Source: Candidatus Termititenax persephonae (GTDB lineage: Bacteria > Margulisbacteria > Termititenacia > Termititenacales > Termititenacaceae). Taken from it: a stretch of DNA of 38,044 nt. This document shows positions 28,622 to 37,818 of the stretch, in pieces; within the stretch, counting starts at the first letter, position 1; every line of letters begins with the position of its first letter. Under the pieces are notes generated by a model, which saw nothing but the letters and a program-made list of their open reading frames with translations, searched no databases and was not told the origin of the DNA. Position numbers and translations under genes: made by a program. The DNA is taken from positions 1 to 38,044 of the forward strand of contig BGZO01000013.1 of the NCBI GenBank assembly GCA_003864475.1. The letters are read 5' to 3'.

Positions 28622-30514
28622 ATGTCCACTGAAAAATTTGAATTCAAAACTGAGGTCAATCAATTATTGGAACTGGTCATTCACTCGTTATACTCGCACC
28701 GTGAGATTTTTTTGCGCGAGTTGATTTCCAATGCCTCGGACGCGCTGGACAAACTGCGCCTCGCCGCGCTGCAAAACAAAGAACTGCTCGGCACGGATAC
28801 GGAATTGCGCATCAAGATTTTCCGTGATGACAAGGCCGGTCTCCTCACCATCACGGACAACGGCATCGGCATGACGCGGGACGAATTGATTAGCAATCTC
28901 GGTACTATCGCCCACTCCGGCACAAAAGATTTTGTCGAGCGGATTAAGCAAGCCAAAGACGGCCCAGAATTGATTGGGCAGTTCGGCGTGGGTTTTTATT
29001 CGGCCTTCATGGTTGCGGACAAAGTTACGGTTAATTCTAAAACAGCCGACGGCGTAGCGGCCTGCTGGACATCAAGCGGGCAAGGCAATTTTGAGCTGGC
29101 TAATTCAGCTAAATCCACGCGCGGCACGGAAATCAGCCTGCATCTCAAAAAAGAAGCCAAAGAATATCTCAACGAATACACTATCCGCCAGCTGATTAAG
29201 AAATATTCGGATTACGTGGACTATCCTATCTACATGGACATCGAACGCACCGAAACACCAAAAGACCAGGACGGCCAGCCTCTCGCCAAGGCCAAGCCGG
29301 AGCAAAAAATCATTGAAGAAAAACTCAATTCACAAAAAGCCCTTTGGACGAAAAATAAGAGCGAAGTCCCGCCGGAAGAATACGAGGATTTTTATAAACA
29401 TATTACGCATGGCTACGACAAACCGCTGGAGATAATTCACTACACCGCCGAGGGGACGAGCGAGTTCAAGGCTCTGCTCTACATACCTGAACACGCGCCG
29501 TTCGACCTTTTTACCAAGGAACACACCTTGGGTCTCCAGCTCTATATCAAGCGTGTTTTTATCATGCATGATTGCCAAAAATTAATACCAGAATATTTGC
29601 GTTTTTTGCAGGGCGTAGTGGATTCCAGCGATTTGCCGCTCAACGTTTCGCGCGAAATTCTGCAGGAAGACGCGCAGCTGGAAAAAATTAAAAAAAACAT
29701 TACGAAAAAAATTCTCAGCGTCCTGAAAAATCTGAAAGAAAAAGAACCAGAGAAATATCTGAAATTTTACAAGGAATTCGGCGCGGCTCTCAAAGAAGGC
29801 CTGCATTATGACTACGAGCATAAGGAAGCGCTCGCCGATTTATTGCTTTTTCCAACCAGCGGGTCGGAAAAATACCGCAGCCTTGAGGAGTACGTTAAAG
29901 ACATGCCGCGCGACCAGAAAGACATTTACTATCTAATCAGCGAAACGCGCGGGCAGGCGCTTGCCTCGCCGCATCTGGGCGCGTTGCAAGCCAAAAAATA
30001 CGAAGTCCTGTTCCTGCATGATATCATCGACGAGTTCGTCATCCCCCAGCTCTATGAATATCGGGGCAAGAAATTGCAGGCCATCGACAAGGCAGACATC
30101 GACCTTGGCGACAAGAAAGAAAGCGAAGCCAAATTAAAAGAAGCGGCGGAGAAATTCGGCGGGTTGCTGAGCGGGCTGAAGACCGTGCTGGGCAGTCAAG
30201 TGCAGGATGTGCGCTTTTCAGCACGTCTGACGGACAGTCCCTGCTGTCTGGCAGTGGACACCGGCGCAATGTCGCCGCAGATGATTAAGATGTTCAAATC
30301 CATGGGACAGGAAGTCCCTGACCAGAAAAAGATTTTGGAACTCAATCCCGTCCACCCGTTAATCCAGAAACTCCAGCACACCGCGCCGGAAAAATTAGCC
30401 GGGTTCGCCAAACTGCTTTATGGACAGGCGGTCATCGCCGGGGGCGGCAAGCTGGACAATCCGTTGGATTTCGCCAAACAATTAAATGAAGTCCTTTTGC
30501 AAACGGCTGGCTAG
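28622..30514 (+). CDS. htpG: Chaperone HtpG (Hsp90 family)
   Basis: A 630-residue bacterial Hsp90. The N-terminal ATPase domain has FKTEVNQLLELVIHSLYSHREIFLRELISNASDALDKLR, DNGIGMTRDEL and GQFGVGFYSAFMVADKV; the middle domain includes the SREILQED segment after GVVDSSDLPLNVS; the C-terminal dimerisation domain is present. Length matches the family. The ATG at 28622 is preferred because family homology starts there and the -10 box is 7 bp upstream; longer in-frame starts would run through the promoter. First gene of a three-gene operon. Confidence 0.97.
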   Translation: MSTEKFEFKTEVNQLLELVIHSLYSHREIFLRELISNASDALDKLRLAALQNKELLGTDTELRIKIFRDDKAGLLTITDNGIGMTRDELISNLGTIAHSGTKDFVERIKQAKDGPELIGQFGVGFYSAFMVADKVTVNSKTADGVAACWTSSGQGNFELANSAKSTRGTEISLHLKKEAKEYLNEYTIRQLIKKYSDYVDYPIYMDIERTETPKDQDGQPLAKAKPEQKIIEEKLNSQKALWTKNKSEVPPEEYEDFYKHITHGYDKPLEIIHYTAEGTSEFKALLYIPEHAPFDLFTKEHTLGLQLYIKRVFIMHDCQKLIPEYLRFLQGVVDSSDLPLNVSREILQEDAQLEKIKKNITKKILSVLKNLKEKEPEKYLKFYKEFGAALKEGLHYDYEHKEALADLLLFPTSGSEKYRSLEEYVKDMPRDQKDIYYLISETRGQALASPHLGALQAKKYEVLFLHDIIDEFVIPQLYEYRGKKLQAIDKADIDLGDKKESEAKLKEAAEKFGGLLSGLKTVLGSQVQDVRFSARLTDSPCCLAVDTGAMSPQMIKMFKSMGQEVPDQKKILELNPVHPLIQKLQHTAPEKLAGFAKLLYGQAVIAGGGKLDNPLDFAKQLNEVLLQTAG

Positions 30515-30518
30515 TCCG

Positions 30519-31490
30519 ATGAACATGAATGCCACCACTCAAATTCTGAACCTGCTGGAGAACACCAAATTCAGCGCGGAAAATGACCTGGCCGTTTGGC
30601 AAATCGGTCTGGATATGATTTTCAAACAAAGCGCCAGGCTTTGGGAAAAAGGCACGAAAGAACGCCAGCTGTTGCTGGACTTGCTGGGCGGCAAAATTAT
30701 CCTTTCCCGCCCCGCTTGGCAAAAAACTAAAGGGCTGGAACCGCTGGTCGTTTTTGTGCAAGGCTCTGTCTTGATTACGCTGTCCCTGCTCAACGGTATC
30801 GGACGTTCGCCGATTGCCGTGCAGAAAACCTCGTCCGGCTACAAGATGAAAATCTTGAGCAAGCTGCAGAGTATCGCAATCACCCCGGGCTTGTTCGACG
30901 CGGAGACTGAAAAGCTCGTACAAGAATTTAAGCATTCTTTTTTTGGCCGCGCCTTGGACGCGGATTTTGGCAAGAATGATTTGTTGATTATCAAAGAAAC
31001 CCTCAAAGAAACTCTGGCCAGATTAAAAAATGAAAAGGCGTTTATGGAGAAAATCGCGGACAATCCCTTGCAAATTTTCGCACCAAACATCAGCGAGGAA
31101 AATTTATCCGGCGGATTATTTCTAGCCATCTCGGCTTTGCCAGCGGAAACCATGAACGCGCTCCTGATGCAAATCGGCTCGTATTTACCCGGCGAGCTGG
31201 AGGCCAAGACCGAGAATCGGCTGTCGGTCAACGTGCGTACTTATTTCACGACCAGCACCCTAGATTTGCCGGAACTTTTCCAGAAGGCGCGTCTGCTACT
31301 AAAACTCTACTCGGGCAAGCAGCGGACAATTATTACGATAATCGTGCGGGAAAAAGTACGGGATTTTTTTCAGGAATTATTGGCAAGCACAGAAGTCAAA
31401 CAGCAGGTCAAGAATAATTTAAACGCCACGGCCAATGAGCAGTTTGGGCTACGGATTCAAATCTTGGGGGGGCTGCTAAAACTCCTATGA
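30519..31490 (+). CDS. Hypothetical 323-residue protein between htpG and lpd
   Basis: No family recognised. Starts 5 bp after the htpG stop (an earlier in-frame ATG at 30486 would overlap htpG) and overlaps lpd by ATGA, so it is part of the operon. It appears soluble and largely helical with several amphipathic helices; residues ~150-220 are rich in Lys/Glu, and DLPELFQKARLLLKLYSGK with the following IITIIVREKVRDFF suggest a globular C-terminal half. A cofactor or chaperone-client function linked to HtpG or the dehydrogenase is conceivable but unsupported. Confidence 0.8.
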   Translation: MNMNATTQILNLLENTKFSAENDLAVWQIGLDMIFKQSARLWEKGTKERQLLLDLLGGKIILSRPAWQKTKGLEPLVVFVQGSVLITLSLLNGIGRSPIAVQKTSSGYKMKILSKLQSIAITPGLFDAETEKLVQEFKHSFFGRALDADFGKNDLLIIKETLKETLARLKNEKAFMEKIADNPLQIFAPNISEENLSGGLFLAISALPAETMNALLMQIGSYLPGELEAKTENRLSVNVRTYFTTSTLDLPELFQKARLLLKLYSGKQRTIITIIVREKVRDFFQELLASTEVKQQVKNNLNATANEQFGLRIQILGGLLKLL

Positions 31491-32821
31491 AGAAATACGA
31501 CCTAATCGTCATCGGCGCAGGGCCTGGCGGTTATGAGGCGGCGGCACGCGCCGCCAAGCAGGGCTTGCAAACTTTGCTGGTCGAGAAACAGCAGCTTGGC
31601 GGCGCGTGCCTCAATAACGGCTGTATTCCCGTAAAAACCTTGCTCGGCGCGGTGCATTTTTTGCAACAAATCAAAAAAGCCAACCTGCTCAATATCCAAG
31701 TGGAAAAAGCCGAGCTGGATTTTGCCGCCTTGATTGACCGCAAAAACCGTCTTCTCACGCGCCTGCAAAAGGGCATCGCTCTTCTGCTCCAAACCAGCGG
31801 GGTGGAAACTCTCCGCGGCGAAGCAAAATTATTGCCGGGCAAAATCGTATCCGTAACGCCGCCTGCGGAAGCTTCCGACGGAGAAATTGCGGTCAAAACG
31901 TCCGCCGAATATACGGCGGACAACATTATCTTGGCCACCGGTTCCGCGCCAGGCGTTCTGCCCGGAATAACCCCGGACGGCGGCTGGCTGCTGGACAACA
32001 GCCAGTTATTGCGGAGCAAAACTATTCCCGCCACCTTGGCGGTGGTCGGTGCGGGCGTTATCGGCCTGGAATTCGCGGACATTTACAGCCGCTTGGGTTG
32101 CCGGGTAACACTTATCGATGTCGTGCCGGAACTGCTGGCCGCCGAAGACAGCGAAGCCGCCGCTTTACTGCAAAAAAGCTTGGAACGCGCGGGTTGCCGA
32201 TTTTTGTTAAACAGTTCCGTCACAAAAATTGAGGATAAAACGCTCTGTCTAAACAGCGGTGAGACTGTCGCGGCAGAACAGTGCTTGCTGGCAACCGGCC
32301 GCCGCGCCCAGACGGATTATATTTTAGATTCAGCCGTGCAGAAAAACGCCAAGGGTTATGTCCTGACCGCCGCGGATTTGCAAACAACTGTGCCGGGGAT
32401 ATATGCCGTCGGCGACTGCAATGGCCTGGCCCTGTACGCCCACGCGGCGACTTATCAAGGACTGGCCGTGGCCGACAATCTGACGCTAAAAAATCCGCGA
32501 GCCATAAATCAAACCGTCCTGCCGCGCGTAATTTTTACTTCGCCGCAGATTGCCAGTGTCGGATACTATACCGACCGTTGCGCCAAGATTCCCCTCGCCC
32601 GGCTCGGCCGCGCCCAGACGGAAAATCAGACCGAAGGTTTTTTAAAAATTTTCCTTGACCCGCAGGATACTATCGTCGGTTGCGTCATTGTGGCCGGGAA
32701 CGCCGACGCGCTTATCGGCGAGGCGGTGGTGCTGGTCAATACCCGGACCAAATACGCCGACCTTCAGAAGATGATTCATCCGCACCCTAGCTGGGCAGAG
32801 GCGTTTGCGTTACTGGATTGA
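31487..32821 (+). CDS. lpd: Dihydrolipoamide dehydrogenase-like flavoprotein
   Basis: A 444-residue pyridine nucleotide-disulfide oxidoreductase. The FAD site IGAGPGGYEAAARA (9-22), the redox Cys pair Cys41/Cys46 in GGACLNNGCIPVK, the NAD site VVGAGVIGLEFADIYSRLG, GIYAVGDCNG and the catalytic His433/Glu438 (HPHPSWAEA) are all present, as in E3 of 2-oxoacid dehydrogenase or glycine cleavage complexes. It has no lipoyl domain. The last 35 bp overlap the convergent 844-residue gene. No 2-oxoacid dehydrogenase genes are nearby, so its partner is unknown. Confidence 0.92.
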   Translation: MKKYDLIVIGAGPGGYEAAARAAKQGLQTLLVEKQQLGGACLNNGCIPVKTLLGAVHFLQQIKKANLLNIQVEKAELDFAALIDRKNRLLTRLQKGIALLLQTSGVETLRGEAKLLPGKIVSVTPPAEASDGEIAVKTSAEYTADNIILATGSAPGVLPGITPDGGWLLDNSQLLRSKTIPATLAVVGAGVIGLEFADIYSRLGCRVTLIDVVPELLAAEDSEAAALLQKSLERAGCRFLLNSSVTKIEDKTLCLNSGETVAAEQCLLATGRRAQTDYILDSAVQKNAKGYVLTAADLQTTVPGIYAVGDCNGLALYAHAATYQGLAVADNLTLKNPRAINQTVLPRVIFTSPQIASVGYYTDRCAKIPLARLGRAQTENQTEGFLKIFLDPQDTIVGCVIVAGNADALIGEAVVLVNTRTKYADLQKMIHPHPSWAEAFALLD

Positions 32822-35321
32822 GCGCGTAATTGTGCAAAAAATAATTATATAACTCCGCATCATCTTTAAAAATTTCTAGAACTTGGGCATAAACATTTTC
32901 GGCATAATCTTGTCCGCCCGTATTTTCTAAAATCCGCCTAATCTCCGGCAGTAAACCTTTTTCGAGGACATAAGCGCAGGCTTGTTTATTTACCGCGCTC
33001 GCATAATTATCGCCCGCGCTGAGGTTGGTTTTGCCCAAGGCCAGCAAGATAACTGACATGATGGGATTACTGGCCATATCGCCGCAAACACTGACTTCTT
33101 TCTGGGTACTGTTCGCGGCGTTAATAGCAGTCTGTAGCGCGTCCAGCACGGAGGGAGTCAATCCTTTGATTGTCTTCTGCCGCTCGTCCTGCCGCAAGGT
33201 AAACATGGTCAAATCATTTGAGCCGATGCTGATAAAGTCCAAGGGCGGCAGAATATCTTGAATCAGGCGCACCGCCGAGGGAGTCTCAATCATCACCCCT
33301 TCGCGTACCCGCGCGGCGGGAAAAAGAACCCGCGCCGGTTCATAAAAATTTTCATGATAGTAGTTAAAATCCTGCGGTGTATGAATCATCGGGTACATAA
33401 TATTGAAAGGCGTACCCAATTCTTGTTGGGCCGCAAAAAATGCCTGCGTCCGCACCTGCACCCAGGCGTAGGCTTCCGCCGTGCCACGAATATAATCCAA
33501 TAAACTGGCCTGATTGTCTTGATAGGCAGGCAGGCCGATGCTGTCCGGCAATTTATCAATCCTGCTCACGTCCAGCGTGCGCCACGTCAAGCCTTGAGGA
33601 GCCAGTCGGCCAATTTTTAGAAATATCTCGCGCAACTCTGCCAATGTTCCCTTGGGCAACATCTCGTCGCGCAGGAGTCCAATCTCTCCGCCCAGCGGCT
33701 CAATAAGTTCTTCGCCCGCTGTATAGAAAAAGTTTGTTTTAAATTTTATCTCCTCGCCATTCAACACCACGGAATAATTAGGAAAGCGCTTAATAAAAAT
33801 ATGCGGATTATTCCGGTTCGCCAAGGCCAACAAATGCCGTTTGTATGCCGATTGCGGATTGATAGTTAATTCATCGCCATAAAAGATAACCTCGTCGGCA
33901 GGGCGGTCGTGGTCGCGACGGTCAAGATAATCCAAGATTTCTTCATCCACCCCAATCAAGAAAGGGAATTGCAGTCCCTTGGCCTTCAAAGACGCATGGC
34001 TGGTTTCCGAAGTATCGAGCGCGATGATGCCCGCCGCGCCAGCATTACGGTATACTTGTACCATGGAATCTGTAAGATTCCGGTCAATCACGATGCATCC
34101 CGGCGGTATCGCCTGCTCCTCCAAGCGCAACAATTTTCTTTGCACAACTTCCAGAAAATATTTACGGTTTTTATAAAGACTGCCATCACCCATGTCTTTA
34201 AAAACCTTGTCGTTATGCTGCTGTATTTCAGCAAGGATACTTAACGCCGGAATCTCCGTGCCGTTCTTAAAATCAACAGGATTGTCCAGGCATTTTATAA
34301 TTTTTTTAGCCACATCATAGAACATGCCCAGCGCGCTATAACCAGTCAACAGGATTTCTCTGTTTTGCAATGGATTAAAGTACCTGTCCACTACTTCACT
34401 AATACTGTCGCCGCCTGTTTTGGCGGCATAGGTTTCCAGACTATCCATGAGCAGCGGCAAACAATCTGGTACGATAGCCGGATTGTCCAAATATTCGCCA
34501 ATAGTTTTTAACTCCACCGTGCAAGCCTCTCGAAAGGCTTCCCGTACGGCGGCAGGTAAATGAGTTAAGGAATCCTGCATCACATCGTCAGGGATTTCGT
34601 CCGTCAGCACACCGTGTTCTTCGGCTATGTAGATGTTGCCCAGACCGACGCGGAAAATTGACAAATTATGTTTTGCTTTAAATATTATTGGTCCTTGGGC
34701 GCTCCTATTTTTATAAGCCACCCGGGCGGCCTCATGTATTTCTTTTATGACGGTCAAGTGATCCGGATGTTCGCGTAAATTAAAAGGTTTATTTGCGCGC
34801 AGTACCAGAATGGACTCTTCCCAATCCGCTTCGGCAATATTTTCTTGTGGAATCTTGCCCAAGACTATGAATAAAAGATATTGATCCTTGTTCTTGCGGG
34901 ACTGGATTTCCATGAGGCGGATTCTGTTATCTACGGAACAATACCAATGCAGCGACGGGTCCAGCACGGAGTCCACCCATTGACCTGTGCGGTGTTTGTT
35001 GGCCTTATCTATCTCGGCAAATAGGGCAAAAGGTTGCTCAGCCTCAACAGCCATCTCGGCCGACCGCCAATCAGTTACGGACAATTCTTGCAGATTGTGA
35101 TTTAAATAATTTTTCCACCCGTGTTGCCCCAGTGTATAGCGCGCATAGTTTTGAATGGAACTGCCGGGTAAATTGTGGTCAAAAATCAAATTGATGTATT
35201 TGGTTTCTAAGGACAAAATTTTACGTATCGAATACCAGCCGTGATTGCCTCGATAAAATTTTTCCGCATTATATAAAACGATTTTGTCGTCAAACTGGAT
35301 ATGCTTAAAATACATACACAC
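32787..35321 (-). CDS. PTS enzyme I-like protein with an unusual N-terminus
   Basis: An 844-residue protein whose second half is a PEP-utilising enzyme. Residues ~400-460 form a phosphohistidine swivel domain with ETSHAS (His442) and a following GLQFPFLIGV. Residues ~540-780 are the PEP-binding TIM barrel: EIGLLRDEML, TWRTLDVSR, MYPMIHTPQDF, GVMIETPSAVRLI, FISIGSNDLTMFTL, and VCGDMA with catalytic Cys746, all as in enzyme I. Residues 1-~270 are unlike enzyme I and unassigned; 270-400 are helical and could replace the HPr-binding domain. It may be a phosphotransferase of a non-sugar type, or enzyme I with a sensory domain. Not pyruvate-phosphate dikinase (no ATP-grasp). The C-terminus overlaps lpd 3' end. 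No HPr gene is in the window. Confidence 0.85.
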   Translation of the reverse strand: MCMYFKHIQFDDKIVLYNAEKFYRGNHGWYSIRKILSLETKYINLIFDHNLPGSSIQNYARYTLGQHGWKNYLNHNLQELSVTDWRSAEMAVEAEQPFALFAEIDKANKHRTGQWVDSVLDPSLHWYCSVDNRIRLMEIQSRKNKDQYLLFIVLGKIPQENIAEADWEESILVLRANKPFNLREHPDHLTVIKEIHEAARVAYKNRSAQGPIIFKAKHNLSIFRVGLGNIYIAEEHGVLTDEIPDDVMQDSLTHLPAAVREAFREACTVELKTIGEYLDNPAIVPDCLPLLMDSLETYAAKTGGDSISEVVDRYFNPLQNREILLTGYSALGMFYDVAKKIIKCLDNPVDFKNGTEIPALSILAEIQQHNDKVFKDMGDGSLYKNRKYFLEVVQRKLLRLEEQAIPPGCIVIDRNLTDSMVQVYRNAGAAGIIALDTSETSHASLKAKGLQFPFLIGVDEEILDYLDRRDHDRPADEVIFYGDELTINPQSAYKRHLLALANRNNPHIFIKRFPNYSVVLNGEEIKFKTNFFYTAGEELIEPLGGEIGLLRDEMLPKGTLAELREIFLKIGRLAPQGLTWRTLDVSRIDKLPDSIGLPAYQDNQASLLDYIRGTAEAYAWVQVRTQAFFAAQQELGTPFNIMYPMIHTPQDFNYYHENFYEPARVLFPAARVREGVMIETPSAVRLIQDILPPLDFISIGSNDLTMFTLRQDERQKTIKGLTPSVLDALQTAINAANSTQKEVSVCGDMASNPIMSVILLALGKTNLSAGDNYASAVNKQACAYVLEKGLLPEIRRILENTGGQDYAENVYAQVLEIFKDDAELYNYFLHNYALNPVTQTPLPS

Positions 35322-35431
35322 TCCTCAAACCAAGTATATTAAGATATCGTTACTAAGGAAATTATGTTGCAGAAAATTTGCGGCCTGGGCGTAAGCCTAA
35401 GAAAATAAGCTTGAACACTTGGCAATAATCT

Positions 35432-36508
35432 TTAAACTACTACTTTCTCCATATAACAATCAAGAAAGTCTTCTGTAACCCCGCGTAGCTTTCGACGTTG
35501 ACATATAACAAACAATTCTTCAACTGCTGAATATGGAAAATAGCGAGCTTGTAAATTTCTAAACATAGATTTATTGGCTTCCGTGATAATATGCTGCCTG
35601 TCATCGTCAGGTGCCACAATAACGTATCTTGTTTGAATAGGGGGGATTTTGTTAGAGAAATTTAACATTCTGGTCAAACCACTCGTTACTCCGGTTGTAT
35701 GTTCAACTTCCATAACGGCAGGCATTAAACGTCCATTTTTAAACCAGATACAATCTATGAATAGCCCGGCATTTACTGCTCCGTCAAAAGGGCTTACCAA
35801 GGCTTCGTTTTGTAAAGTTCTAATGATTCCCTCTTGCTCAACGAGCGGTCTTTTGTTATAGACAATTCCTTTATCATTCTGAGCAATCCACGTTCTATAA
35901 CCTAATTGTAGACCTATTAGATATAAAGCTATCTGAATTTGAGTATGTCGCCGTACCGCCTCAATATCCATTCCCTGTAAATCAATGTTTTGCGACAACG
36001 ATAAACTATCATAAACTGCTGTGCTTGTTGGTATTTCACTTATAACAATCTCGGTTTTCTTTTCTAACAATTTTCCATTTTCGTGCGGCTCTGATGGTAA
36101 CCATAAAATATGCTTATGTCCGTGTTCAACGTGTGTATGTCCGGCAATCTCCTCAACACGTCCTGGATAACAATAATAAAATTGCGGCGTGTGTGCAATA
36201 AGACTTTCGATAACTGACCGCGTGTTATAACTTGAGGCGAGTAGTCTATCAATATTCAAGGGTTGACGTTCGAACAAAGCATTGGCAATACGCCAAATCA
36301 TTTCTGTTGAAATACTTTCGTTTTTTGTAACGCCCATTGTTTCGCCCTTTTCTGGCAACCAACGGTTTATTATTATCGGTCCTTCTGGCAAATTGACATC
36401 AATAATTCTAATTAAGCCGTGATTGCGTGGATTTATATAATTGTAATTACGATTTTTTGGCAGTTGGTTTATAAATGCCACTAAATTGTACCCTGTTATT
36501 TTTTGCAT
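35432..36508 (-). CDS. Type II restriction endonuclease candidate
   Basis: A 358-residue protein with a PD-(D/E)xK-like site: Asp252 (IDCIWF), then AVMEVEHTTGVTSGLTR with Glu267 and Glu269, the EVEHTTG stretch being characteristic of restriction enzymes such as those in annotated RE/MTase pairs. It overlaps the upstream C5-methyltransferase gene by 13 bp, the usual coupling. It should cut the same site that the methyltransferase protects; the recognition sequence cannot be told. AT-rich composition suggests transfer. It reads downstream of the MTase so that methylation is made first. 35322-35431 holds no gene. Confidence 0.75.
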   Translation of the reverse strand: MQKITGYNLVAFINQLPKNRNYNYINPRNHGLIRIIDVNLPEGPIIINRWLPEKGETMGVTKNESISTEMIWRIANALFERQPLNIDRLLASSYNTRSVIESLIAHTPQFYYCYPGRVEEIAGHTHVEHGHKHILWLPSEPHENGKLLEKKTEIVISEIPTSTAVYDSLSLSQNIDLQGMDIEAVRRHTQIQIALYLIGLQLGYRTWIAQNDKGIVYNKRPLVEQEGIIRTLQNEALVSPFDGAVNAGLFIDCIWFKNGRLMPAVMEVEHTTGVTSGLTRMLNFSNKIPPIQTRYVIVAPDDDRQHIITEANKSMFRNLQARYFPYSAVEELFVICQRRKLRGVTEDFLDCYMEKVVV

Positions 36509-37650
36509 ATATTATCCTTCAAAAAAGCATGTATTGTTTTAGCAATACCGTTGGATAATAAGAACGGAACCCCATTTCCGATAGTCTTAAACATATTTGA
36601 TAAACTCATACTCTGTGGCAATTCAAATTCTTTTGGCAGTGATTGTATGGCCAGTGCCTCTGCGGCAGAAATACGGCGTTCTTTATAGGGGTGCAAGTGT
36701 ACTTCGTTATTACCATAAGCAACAGTTGGAGAGTAACGATACCGATGAAGTCTTTTATATGATTTACGGCTAACATCTCCTTCTCGAACAGTCTGCATTT
36801 TTATAATTCCTTTGCGGGGTTGAAAATGAGACTTTGCGTTTGGGTGGTGTTCAACATCATTTTTATCAAACCAATATTGAACAGTTATTTGCTTCATAGC
36901 ATCCGCTAATGACGGGGTAATGTTTTTGCCAAAATCATTGGTATTCATCCAATTATTTTTTTTTACTTCACTGACATCATATTTTGTAAATTTCTGCCAC
37001 GGAAAATTAGTTATTTCTCCAAAACCAGTATGGTCTTTGGGGACTAACAACTCATTCCTAATCCCAAACAACAAAACACGTTCTCTGTCCTGGGGAACAC
37101 CAAACTCCAGAGCATTACAAAGACGTTCACTTGTAACATATCCTGCCTTGTGTAATTTTAACTTTAATTTTTCAAAATATATCCTATGTTTTACTGTACT
37201 CCATAATCCCTTGACATTCTCAAACAAGAAGAAATCAGGCAAAACACCAGTAATGATATTCACATAAGCAAGAGATAATTTGCCGTTTACACCTCTCGCG
37301 CCTTTATTTTTTCCTGCAACTGAAAAATCAGGACAAGGCGGACCTCCAATGAAACCTACAAGGGAGCCGGTGTTTCTCGTTGTGTCTACAAGCTGTAACA
37401 ATTCTTTCTTGCGCCCGTTAAGGAACGCATTTATGTCCAGATTATAGTATCCATATTTGGGTGTTGGTAGTCCCATTCTGGTACGTGAATATTTATATGC
37501 CTCCAGAAAGGCTGGGGAAATTTCATTGACAAAGGCAACTTCAAATCCCTCGTTCTCAAATCCTAAATCCAGAAAGCCGCTACCAGAAAAAAATGAAAAC
37601 AGTACAGGCATTTGATGCTTTGCTTTCAATTGTGGTATTTGTTTTCCCAT
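36496..37650 (-). CDS. DNA (cytosine-5) methyltransferase
   Basis: A 384-residue C5-cytosine methyltransferase. Motif I FSFFSGSGFLDLGFE (~18-32), motif IV GGPPCPDFS with catalytic Cys106, motif VI ENVKG (144-148), motif VIII QDRERVLLFG (187-196) and the late motifs IX-X (SAAEALAIQSLPKEF; IGNGVPFLLS) are all present. Between VIII and IX lies the target-recognition region (~230-310). It protects the host from the overlapping endonuclease. CAGGAGCGCTTATATC precedes the ATG. Spelling PPCPDFS instead of PPCQ-FS is common enough. Confidence 0.95.
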   Translation of the reverse strand: MGKQIPQLKAKHQMPVLFSFFSGSGFLDLGFENEGFEVAFVNEISPAFLEAYKYSRTRMGLPTPKYGYYNLDINAFLNGRKKELLQLVDTTRNTGSLVGFIGGPPCPDFSVAGKNKGARGVNGKLSLAYVNIITGVLPDFFLFENVKGLWSTVKHRIYFEKLKLKLHKAGYVTSERLCNALEFGVPQDRERVLLFGIRNELLVPKDHTGFGEITNFPWQKFTKYDVSEVKKNNWMNTNDFGKNITPSLADAMKQITVQYWFDKNDVEHHPNAKSHFQPRKGIIKMQTVREGDVSRKSYKRLHRYRYSPTVAYGNNEVHLHPYKERRISAAEALAIQSLPKEFELPQSMSLSNMFKTIGNGVPFLLSNGIAKTIHAFLKDNICKK

Positions 37651-37688
37651 TGATATAAGCGCTCCTGATACAGTTAAACCTGTTGCCT

Positions 37689-37697
37689 ATCATATCA
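37689..37697 (-). promoter_or_regulatory. Extended -10 promoter of the restriction-modification operon
   Basis: TGATATGAT on the minus strand, 38 bp before the methyltransferase ATG; a leader with Shine-Dalgarno follows. Confidence 0.45.
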
Positions 37698-37797
37698 CAT
37701 AGTAAAAACATTTTATTCGTGTTGTCGCGATTCCGTGTGGGGTGGATACGATGCTGTCATCTCTCAGTGGTAACAAGTTATACGATACGCTGCCCCT

Positions 37798-37818
37798 CGT
37801 GAAACAATTTGTTTCACG
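37798..37818. promoter_or_regulatory. Perfect palindrome upstream of the methyltransferase gene
   Basis: CGTGAAACAA-T-TTGTTTCACG has 10-bp perfect arms around one base. It is ~148 bp upstream of the methyltransferase start. A regulator-binding site or a terminator of an incoming transcript is possible. The rest of 37651-38044 holds no credible gene; a stretch at about 37900-37965 looks like a decayed tRNA 3' half, but cannot be folded into a whole tRNA. Confidence 0.5.
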
